Assembly: GCA_016840965.1 (NCBI GenBank)
Contig: JAEORI010000336.1
Location: 1 to 5,969, forward strand
Origin: Candidatus Thorarchaeota archaeon
GTDB taxonomy: Archaea; Asgardarchaeota; Thorarchaeia; Thorarchaeales; Thorarchaeaceae
DNA: 5,969 bases
Direction of reading: 5' to 3'
The notes below the pieces were generated by a model that was given only the letters and a program-made list of their open reading frames with translations, had not been told where the DNA came from and ran no database searches. This document shows, in pieces, positions 1 to 4,498 of this stretch. The position numbers and the translations under genes are program-made. Each line of letters starts with the position of its first letter. The stretch's first letter is position 1.

Positions 1-50
1 AAGAGTGGGGTGTTCACTCCCAAGGGCGAGAGCGCGTGATACCAATGCGC
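1..50. other. Window edge, coding status unresolved
   Basis: This stretch lies before the first convincing gene. On the + strand, one frame reads 12 codons (KSGVFTPKGESA) to a TGA at 37-39, which could be the tail of an upstream gene. On the minus strand, a TTG at 45-43 opens a frame running off the window edge (MVSRALALGSEHPTL), which could be the start of a divergent gene. Both are too short to judge. A 5-bp inverted repeat, GAGTG (3-7) and CACTC (15-19), is also present. Confidence 0.25.
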
Positions 51-63
51 TATAGTTATAATA
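51..63 (+). promoter_or_regulatory. TATA-like promoter of the small zinc-finger gene
   Basis: The A/T-rich element TATAGTTATAATA sits about 26-38 bases before the GTG at 89. This is the usual distance from an archaeal TATA box to the transcription start, so the mRNA may be leaderless and begin at or next to the GTG. No Shine-Dalgarno sequence precedes that GTG, which agrees. The core TATAgtTATA is an imperfect palindrome. Confidence 0.45.
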
Positions 64-88
64 CAATACAACTGGTAGTTCATTTGAA

Positions 89-313
89 GTGTCCCAAGTG
101 TCCGAGGATAAGATTTGCAGTATAGTTGGATGCAGGAAACCCTCAAAGAGATCTATGAAGAGGGATAGGATTGCTGAGAGCGTGGCAAAAGCCAATCTTA
201 AGGTGAAAGATGCCCGCTCGAGAACGGTCTACCTGTGTGCTGATCATTGGAAAACGGTGAAGAAGGTCTTCAAGAAAGAAACAAAACCAGAAAGACTTCG
301 ATGGGGTCATTAG
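89..313 (+). CDS. Small basic zinc-finger-like protein, uncharacterised
   Basis: A 74-residue, strongly basic protein of unknown function. Two potential metal-ligand pairs are visible: C10-x4-C15 near the N-terminus and C50-x2-H53, separated by a lysine/arginine-rich stretch that looks helical (about 20-45). The C-terminus is basic and ends ERLRWGH. The layout resembles small uncharacterised archaeal zinc-ribbon proteins with a charged C-terminal tail; a nucleic-acid or ribosome role is a guess from charge alone. The start is GTG at 89, the only start codon after the in-frame TAA at 59-61 apart from a second GTG at 98. Both GTGs lie in a tandem AAGTGTCC repeat. The ModE-type gene follows on the same strand after 57 bases, so the two may be co-transcribed. 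I am fairly sure it is a gene because the Cys/His spacing is coherent. Confidence 0.7.
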   Translation: MSQVSEDKICSIVGCRKPSKRSMKRDRIAESVAKANLKVKDARSRTVYLCADHWKTVKKVFKKETKPERLRWGH

Positions 314-332
314 AACTCGCAAATCTAATCAC

Positions 333-367
333 AAGTTACTCCTGAGACCTTGCATAAGGAGTGGTTT
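333..367 (+). promoter_or_regulatory. Hairpin enclosing the Shine-Dalgarno site of the ModE-type gene
   Basis: AAGGAG (356-361) is a good Shine-Dalgarno site 9 bases before the GTG at 371. Its bases lie in an inverted repeat: ACTCCT (338-343) is the exact complement of AGGAGT (357-362). In RNA the stem can extend through three G-U pairs and two A-U pairs to 333-343/357-367, giving 11 pairs around a 13-base loop. A shorter alternative, CCTT (348-351) with AAGG (356-359), would also hide the site. No T-tract follows, so it is not an obvious terminator. A role in translational control is inferred. Confidence 0.4.
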
Positions 368-370
368 CAA

Positions 371-730
371 GTGTGTGCAAAAGATAAGCGTAACCTTTCT
401 CTTGTGCCAGACTACAAACTTTGGTTCGAACGAGACGGGGAGTATATCTTCGGTCCAGGGGCATATGCTATTCTCAAGTCAGTGCATGAAGAGGGGACCA
501 TAACTGAAGGCGCGAAGAAACTAGGTATGTCTTATCGCTATGCCTGGGGCGTTATCAAGAAGATAGAGAAGAAACTCGACATCATCCTAGTTGAAACCTT
601 CAAGGGTGGAACGGAAGGTGGTGGAGGCGCAAGAGTGACCGAAAGTGGACTAAAACTCATGGAGCTGTATTCCACGATAAATAATGCCTTCAACGACGTG
701 CTCGAGGCGTCTGATCAATTGAACCTATGA
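371..730 (+). CDS. ModE-type winged helix-turn-helix regulator, DNA-binding domain only
   Basis: A 119-residue protein matching the N-terminal DNA-binding domain of ModE, the molybdate-responsive regulator. Family hallmarks run in order: GPGAYAILKSV (28-38), the helix-turn-helix GTITEGAKKLGMSYRYAW (42-59), the recognition/linker helix, the glycine-rich wing GGTEGGGGARVT (79-90), and a C-terminal helix typical of ModE dimerisation. Bacterial ModE is about 260 residues and adds molybdate-binding Mop/TOBE domains; these are absent, so ligand sensing must be indirect or by another protein. A TTG at 350 would give 126 residues, but I prefer the GTG at 371 because AAGGAG at 356-361 is ideally spaced for it and the extra residues precede the conserved domain. 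It probably regulates Mo/W uptake or molybdoenzyme genes (family inference). Its last 6 bases overlap the convergent polyferredoxin gene. Confidence 0.85.
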   Translation: MCAKDKRNLSLVPDYKLWFERDGEYIFGPGAYAILKSVHEEGTITEGAKKLGMSYRYAWGVIKKIEKKLDIILVETFKGGTEGGGGARVTESGLKLMELYSTINNAFNDVLEASDQLNL

Positions 731-1798
731 GAACTTCAGCAGAATTGCGTTATTTGGGCAGTGACTCTTGCACTCCAAACACATTATGCAATCTGGACTG
801 TACATGTGTTTGTAAGGATATTTTCTAATGCGTATGTTCATCGGACATACAACCTCGCACACATTACAGGTATCTGGTGTACATCGCGCAGGGTTTCTAC
901 CTATCCCAATCAGTGCATCACGTGAAAAGATGCTATAGAACCAGCCAGCAGGACAAAGCCATCTACAAAACCATCGGGGAATCCAAAAGGAAACAAGAAA
1001 AACGAAGATGACAAACACCATCTGGAGGAGCGCCCAAGCCGACCATAGGAGGGGGTCCAAAAAATACCATAGAGTCCCCAGACTAGTTGGCCATGTTTGC
1101 CCCGGCAAAATGACAAATAGAATGTATGCAGGATTCAGTGGGGCGAAGGCATCATTGACAAAGTCACCTAATGTATTCTCAAGAGCACTAGATGTTCCTG
1201 TAAATCTAGCAAATCCTACCCAAACAGCAAGGAAAGCTACAATCACAAAGATGTATGCTTTTACTTTTCTAAGCTCTTGCTCAGTTCCCTGAGTAGGACG
1301 TATCTTCGTTCTTTTTGGTAGAGTTATGAAGTCCTGAATAGTGCCAATTGGGCATATCCACCCACAGGGTGCTCTACCAACGATGACCATGATAATCAGC
1401 ATTGCTCCTATGGTGAAGAATGGAAAGAAGCCTGTTGAGAACTCGCGAATCATTGTATCAAATGAACCAGCAATGACACCAAAGGGGGCCTCTAATGGTG
1501 CTAAAATGGGTAGTGTAGGTAAATTCTGCCAAATGGATAACCAAAATGCTTGAACATTGGGCATATGAAACCATGCTAGAAGAATGTACCCATTAATTCC
1601 AATGAACGCGAGAATCTGAAAGATCCGTCGAAACATCCTGATGTTTAAAATGAATCCAAGAGGATTTGACCTGAGGCTGATTTTTCTTGCCTCTTTCATT
1701 TCCACAGTTTCCGGAATATCCTCTGGTATCTCTTCCTCTGGTTCGGACTCTTCTTCATCACTACCAGTTTCGTCGAATCTTTCGACATCTTCTGCCAT
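725..1798 (-). CDS. NapH-type membrane polyferredoxin (4Fe-4S binding protein)
   Basis: A 357-residue integral membrane iron-sulfur protein of the NapH/MauN/CcoG-like group, which passes electrons between membrane quinols or other carriers and redox enzymes. Probable membrane segments are near 59-77, 122-141, 180-198 and 249-274. Two CxxxCP motifs follow the second and fourth segments (C145/C149 and C278/C282). The C-terminus carries two ferredoxin-type sites: C306-x4-C311-x2-C314-x3-C318-P, and the classic C337-x2-C340-x2-C343-x3-C347-P. With the N-terminus inside, four segments put every cysteine motif on the cytoplasmic face. Residues 2-33 form an unusually acidic extension. The ATG at 1798 has AGGTGAGG 11 bases upstream (1809-1816) and a TATA-like TTTTTAAT at 1848-1855. 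The partner enzyme is not in the window; NapH itself serves nitrate reductase, but nothing here supports that specific role. Confidence 0.9.
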   Translation of the reverse strand: MAEDVERFDETGSDEEESEPEEEIPEDIPETVEMKEARKISLRSNPLGFILNIRMFRRIFQILAFIGINGYILLAWFHMPNVQAFWLSIWQNLPTLPILAPLEAPFGVIAGSFDTMIREFSTGFFPFFTIGAMLIIMVIVGRAPCGWICPIGTIQDFITLPKRTKIRPTQGTEQELRKVKAYIFVIVAFLAVWVGFARFTGTSSALENTLGDFVNDAFAPLNPAYILFVILPGQTWPTSLGTLWYFLDPLLWSAWALLQMVFVIFVFLVSFWIPRWFCRWLCPAGWFYSIFSRDALIGIGRNPARCTPDTCNVCEVVCPMNIRIRKYPYKHMYSPDCIMCLECKSHCPNNAILLKFS

Positions 1799-1847
1799 TG
1801 CTTTCAGTCCTCACCTGAGGGTGTTAGCGGCGTGAACCTGAGCCTAG

Positions 1848-1855
1848 ATTAAAAA
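1848..1855 (-). promoter_or_regulatory. TATA-like promoter of the polyferredoxin gene, possible oligo-T terminator of the gene before it
   Basis: On the minus strand this reads TTTTTAAT, close to an archaeal TATA box. A start about 25 bases downstream would leave a short leader carrying the AGGTGAGG ribosome binding site (1809-1816). The same T-run lies 33 bases past the stop of the pilin-like gene and could also end its transcript. Both roles are inferred. Confidence 0.35.
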
Positions 1856-1887
1856 CGTTGTGCTCTATTTCCTAGACTCTCATCGTC

Positions 1888-2355
1888 TTAAATTGGAATC
1901 TCAAGAAACGAGATGTGGATGACATCAGCAATTAAAGTGAACTCTGCAGAATAAGGTACTCTCGTGTTGTGCGGTAATATTGTATCATCGATAATGATTT
2001 CATGATTGTATGATGCTGACCATGTGTTTGGCGTTGTTCCACCGTTGTCGAACAGAACTGTGAGCGTGTTCCCACTCGCAGTCACTGTGATGCCTGGATT
2101 TACCCAAAAAGTGATTGTGGTCATATTTAGAGCACCAGTGTCTACATCTCTAGTTGCGTTGTGAATCTTTTCTGCCAGTAGAACTGCTTCCTGCAATTCT
2201 GAAGTTGTATTAATTGTGTCAATCGCATACATCAATACTGGCACGCCTATAATTACCACTGTTGAAAGGCCTATAGCAATTAACATCATTTTCTCAAGAG
2301 ACCGTGACACCATACCTTTTCGTCTGTAATGGTCCCAATAAACTACTCTGTACAC
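1888..2355 (-). CDS. Pilin-like single-anchor secreted protein, uncharacterised
   Basis: A 155-residue protein with a short basic N-terminus (YRRKG, 10-14), a hydrophobic helix (about 23-46) and a threonine/asparagine-rich, probably beta-rich, outer domain. The order is that of archaeal type IV pilin-like proteins with class III signal peptides. S19-x-E21-x3-L25 matches the SxExxxL part of the archaeal pilin motif, but the KG usually placed just before the cleavage point is two residues too far upstream, so processing is uncertain. Three N-glycosylation sequons (N49, N66, N77) suit an exported domain, and there are no cysteines. The start shown is GTG at 2355; an ATG at 2313 would remove the basic leader and has no better ribosome binding site. 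A perfect 9-bp inverted repeat lies just upstream. A simple membrane-anchored protein remains possible. Confidence 0.7.
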   Translation of the reverse strand: MYRVVYWDHYRRKGMVSRSLEKMMLIAIGLSTVVIIGVPVLMYAIDTINTTSELQEAVLLAEKIHNATRDVDTGALNMTTITFWVNPGITVTASGNTLTVLFDNGGTTPNTWSASYNHEIIIDDTILPHNTRVPYSAEFTLIADVIHISFLEIPI

Positions 2356-2473
2356 TCTCTGAAGAATTTCAGATCATCGAAATTCTTTATGATCCCCTTG
2401 TGTTTGCTTAAAGACAACAAAATAGATTAGCTAAAAAAACCATACTTCATCTTGAATCGGTTGGTGCTGAGTT
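2356..2473. promoter_or_regulatory. Divergent promoter region between two surface-protein genes
   Basis: This 118-base spacer must hold promoters for both flanking genes. Candidate A/T-rich elements are CATAAAGAATT read on the minus strand (2381-2391), and CTTAAAGAC (2407-2415) or CTAAAAAAACC (2431-2441) for the + strand gene. None is a strong consensus TATA box, so exact assignments are tentative. Confidence 0.4.
2362..2387. repeat. 9-bp inverted repeat, operator-like
   Basis: AAGAATTTC (2362-2370) and GAAATTCTT (2379-2387) are exact reverse complements separated by 8 bases, with arm centres about 17 bp apart. The dyad begins 7 bases upstream of the GTG of the pilin-like gene (2355) and overlaps its most TATA-like stretch (ATAAAGAATT on the minus strand, 2381-2390). 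It could be a dimeric regulator's operator or an RNA hairpin in a leader. Confidence 0.5.
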
Positions 2474-2950
2474 TTGCACATTTCAGTACGGCTAACTAAA
2501 CGTCGAGTGATTGTTTTGCTTTTCCTAATTCCAGTTCTGATTATTGGTCTAGTAGATTCAAGATTTCTTTGGACAGGTTGGAGTCCTGACACCGGAGGTA
2601 TGTGTTTTATCAGTCAACGGCATCATTCGAATGGCAATCAAACGTACTCAACTATATTCCTTGGTGTTAATTTTACATTCCTATATTGGACATATCCTCC
2701 TCCAGTAGAATTTAACGGGACAACATTTGTTGTTGTGGACCATCCTTACACTGCTTATTTCATCGTTACTTTCGAAGATGGAATAAAGGAAAATCTTCAA
2801 TTGGATGTTGCAGGATACCCATTATTATTGCCTTTTGATACTCCCCATGGTGCGAAGACTGTCCATTCGAGACCTACTGCGGGAATAGTGAGAAGCAATT
2901 CATGGGGCCTAATTGGTGGATGGCAATATACTGTTGCTATGCTGGGTTAA
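2474..2950 (+). CDS. Exported protein with N-terminal membrane anchor, unknown function
   Basis: A 158-residue protein I do not recognise. A basic N-terminus (KRR, 9-11) is followed by one hydrophobic segment (about 12-27, VIVLLFLIPVLIIGLV) that should act as a signal anchor or signal peptide. The remainder is aromatic- and glycine-rich, probably beta-rich, with three N-glycosylation sequons (N55-Q-T, N66-F-T, N81-G-T) and a single cysteine (C44). No catalytic motif is visible. The start is a TTG at 2474, six bases after an in-frame TGA (2468-2470), with only a weak GGTG 7 bases upstream; a GTG at 2507 is possible but would cut into the basic region. It diverges from the pilin-like gene, which has similar topology, so the pair may be cell-surface components. 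A run of six T follows the stop. Confidence 0.65.
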   Translation: MHISVRLTKRRVIVLLFLIPVLIIGLVDSRFLWTGWSPDTGGMCFISQRHHSNGNQTYSTIFLGVNFTFLYWTYPPPVEFNGTTFVVVDHPYTAYFIVTFEDGIKENLQLDVAGYPLLLPFDTPHGAKTVHSRPTAGIVRSNSWGLIGGWQYTVAMLG

Positions 2951-2968
2951 TGCCTTTTTTGCAGACCC
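2944..2968 (+). terminator. Oligo-T terminator with weak hairpin
   Basis: A run of six T (2955-2960) starts 4 bases after the TAA stop of the exported-protein gene. It sits inside small nested inverted repeats, GGGT (2944-2947) with ACCC (2965-2968) and TGC (2951-2953) with GCA (2961-2963). Archaeal transcription commonly ends at oligo-T tracts, so this probably separates the upstream gene from the Sec operon. Confidence 0.5.
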
Positions 2969-3019
2969 TTTATGCTAGTGACAATAGAAGTACAATTTGA
3001 AAATTGAGCAGAATGGGTA

Positions 3020-3046
3020 CAGCCAAGAGAAGCTAGTCTTGCGCTG
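3020..3046 (+). other. Hairpin upstream of selB
   Basis: CAAGA (3024-3028) pairs with TCTTG (3037-3041). After one bulged C (3042), CAGC (3020-3023) pairs with GCTG (3043-3046), giving 9 pairs around the 8-base loop GAAGCTAG. It lies about 58 bases before the selB ATG and upstream of the likely TATA box, so it may not be in the main transcript. It lacks the GAA/A internal loop expected of an archaeal SECIS. Function unknown. Confidence 0.3.
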
Positions 3047-3063
3047 GGTCTTATTCAAATCAG

Positions 3064-3080
3064 TTTTATGTATGAAATAT
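3064..3080 (+). promoter_or_regulatory. TATA-like promoter of the Sec operon
   Basis: This A/T-rich stretch (TTTTATGTATGAAATAT) centres about 30-35 bases before the ATG of selB, the spacing expected for an archaeal TATA box driving a very short leader. It is the best promoter candidate between the oligo-T tract and selB. Confidence 0.4.
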
Positions 3081-3088
3081 CACTCTTG

Positions 3089-3101
3089 ACTTGAGGCAAG
3101 T
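3089..3101 (+). promoter_or_regulatory. Mini-hairpin with Shine-Dalgarno-like GAGG before selB
   Basis: ACTTG (3089-3093) and CAAGT (3097-3101) form a 5-bp stem with a 3-base AGG loop, ending 2 bases before the ATG at 3104. GAGG (3093-3096), 7 bases before the ATG, is the only Shine-Dalgarno-like site. If transcription starts upstream of it, the hairpin could affect initiation. Confidence 0.3.
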
Positions 3102-3103
3102 AT

Positions 3104-4498
3104 ATGGACAATCTTGTCCCTGTTCACGTAGGTCTCATGGGTCATATAGATCATGGGAAGACAGCTCTTGCACAAGTACTCAGTGAGAAAGTTTCCACTG
3201 CCGGTTTGGATAAGCATCCTCAGGCTCAGAAACGTGGCATAACTATTGATCTTGGGTTTACAATGTTCGTACTTGACGATTATTTGGTGACATTAGTAGA
3301 TGCTCCTGGACATGCTGACTTGATTCGAAGTGTCGTTGCGGGTGCGAACATAATTGATGCAGCTATTCTAGTCGTAGCTGCTGATGAGGGTCCAATGATA
3401 CAAACAGGGGAGCATCTTGTTGTTCTTCAGTTAATGGGTGTAGAAAATATTCTCGTTGCAGTGACTAAGACTGATTTAGTGAATCTTGAACGAATCACCA
3501 AAATTGAAGAGAAGATGAGGTCCATTCTAGCGGAAACTCCTTTTGCCAACGCAGAGTTTGTCAGAGTTTCAGCATTGAGGGTAGAAGGCTTCGATGAACT
3601 TCGAGCAGCACTTTTGCGATGTTTGACTTCTCGAGTTAGAGACTCAGAAAGTCCTTTGTCCATTCCAATCGACCATGCATTTCCTGTTAAAGGGCATGGT
3701 ACTGTGGTCACAGGTACCATTCAAACGGGAAAAATCAAGCTTGGTGATGTAGTGGAAATTGCCCCGCTCGGTAAAAGAAGCAGAGTTCGCTCAATTCAAA
3801 CATTCGGTGAGAGCCGTGATGCCGCTAGTGCAGGTGATAGAGTAGGTGTTAATGTTCCAGAGGTCAATGATACTGAAATCACAAGGGGCGATTATCTCTG
3901 TGCCCCTGGAAGTATGCAGTATACTACAGGGTTCATTGCACATATACAAATCAATCCACTCTATCACGGTCGAATCACCAAAAGGATGACTGCCAGTATC
4001 TCAGCTGGAATGCCTGTTGTGACAGGGCAGATAGTACCCTTGCAAGAAACGAATGGCACTATGATTGTTCAAGATACGGTGAATACGAGGGAGTTCAGTG
4101 CAGCTCTTCTGCTTCAAAAACCAATAGCACTGACTGAAAGAACCAAGGTCTTACTCCTTCGCACTGATTTACCACCTACACAAATGAGAATCATTGGGTC
4201 TGGCGAAGTCGTTGACATTCCTGACAGGATAACTCTCTCACGACCTCGACTAAGAATAGGTAAAGTCCAGAGGGTCAGGGACAAAGATGTCCTTGTTGAA
4301 GGCTTGGCGTCCAATAAGGAAGTAGCCGAGCGATTAGTCGGAAGCAAAGTTTCATCCGCTAGTGGTGTGATTGGTGTTATTAGACAGCCTTTTGGTACAC
4401 GAGGTGTTGTTTCAGTAGAATTCAAAGGGTCTGTAAAGGAGTCTGAAACGGTGACCTATCAACGTTTGACAGAGGAGGAGTATAGATTTGGACAATGA
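3104..4498 (+). CDS. selB: Selenocysteine-specific elongation factor SelB (EFsec)
   Basis: A 464-residue GTPase that carries Sec-tRNA(Sec) to the ribosome for insertion at recoded UGA codons. All G motifs are visible: G1 GHIDHGKT (13-20), G2 RGITID (44-49), G3 DAPGH (66-70), G4 TKTD (121-124) and G5 SAL (156-158). The switch I stretch LDKHPQAQKRGITIDLGF (35-52) is diagnostic, closely matching eukaryotic EFsec and archaeal SelB rather than EF-Tu or aIF2-gamma. Domain II starts near 184 with DHAFPVKGHGTVVTGT (190-205), domain III spans about 272-370, and a compact domain IV occupies about 375-464. The length fits the roughly 470-residue archaeal proteins; it lacks the four winged helices of bacterial SelB and the longer eukaryotic C-terminus. 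The start is ATG with GAGG 7 bases upstream. It overlaps spcS by 11 bases, so both genes of the Sec pathway are translated together. Confidence 0.96.
   Translation: MDNLVPVHVGLMGHIDHGKTALAQVLSEKVSTAGLDKHPQAQKRGITIDLGFTMFVLDDYLVTLVDAPGHADLIRSVVAGANIIDAAILVVAADEGPMIQTGEHLVVLQLMGVENILVAVTKTDLVNLERITKIEEKMRSILAETPFANAEFVRVSALRVEGFDELRAALLRCLTSRVRDSESPLSIPIDHAFPVKGHGTVVTGTIQTGKIKLGDVVEIAPLGKRSRVRSIQTFGESRDAASAGDRVGVNVPEVNDTEITRGDYLCAPGSMQYTTGFIAHIQINPLYHGRITKRMTASISAGMPVVTGQIVPLQETNGTMIVQDTVNTREFSAALLLQKPIALTERTKVLLLRTDLPPTQMRIIGSGEVVDIPDRITLSRPRLRIGKVQRVRDKDVLVEGLASNKEVAERLVGSKVSSASGVIGVIRQPFGTRGVVSVEFKGSVKESETVTYQRLTEEEYRFGQ
4472..4478 (+). promoter_or_regulatory. Ribosome binding site of spcS inside selB
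   Basis: GAGGAGG lies within the last codons of selB, 9 bases before the TTG at 4488. Its strength and spacing fix that TTG as the start and suggest translational coupling across the 11-base overlap. Confidence 0.75.

Noticed and set aside
350..370. TTG at 350 as start of the ModE-type gene
   Set aside because: No ribosome binding site precedes it, while AAGGAG at 356-361 is placed ideally for the GTG at 371. The extra seven residues are not part of the known domain.
423..431. GGTTCGAAC, resembling a tRNA T-arm
   Set aside because: It lies inside the conserved ModE-type coding sequence (W-F-E-R), and no acceptor, D-arm or anticodon arm can be placed around it.
728..730. TGA of the ModE-type gene as a possible Sec codon
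   Set aside because: The protein already ends where the DNA-binding domain family does, and the frame beyond is only the antisense of the polyferredoxin gene. No SECIS is seen.
1008..1292. Long + strand open frame opposite the polyferredoxin gene
   Set aside because: It is antisense to a gene with conserved cysteine motifs and membrane segments; its translation shows no domain-like pattern.
3427..3720. Minus-strand open frame inside the SelB GTPase region
   Set aside because: It is a shadow of the conserved G4-G5 and domain II coding sequence; nothing in it looks like an independent protein.
4114..4425. Long minus-strand open frame inside selB
   Set aside because: It overlaps a fully conserved gene, has low-complexity Ser/Thr/Leu content typical of an antisense frame, and has no clear ribosome binding site.
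4496..4498. TGA of selB as a possible Sec codon with readthrough
   Set aside because: SelB has its normal archaeal length at this stop, and the sequence beyond encodes SepSecS in another frame with its own ribosome binding site.
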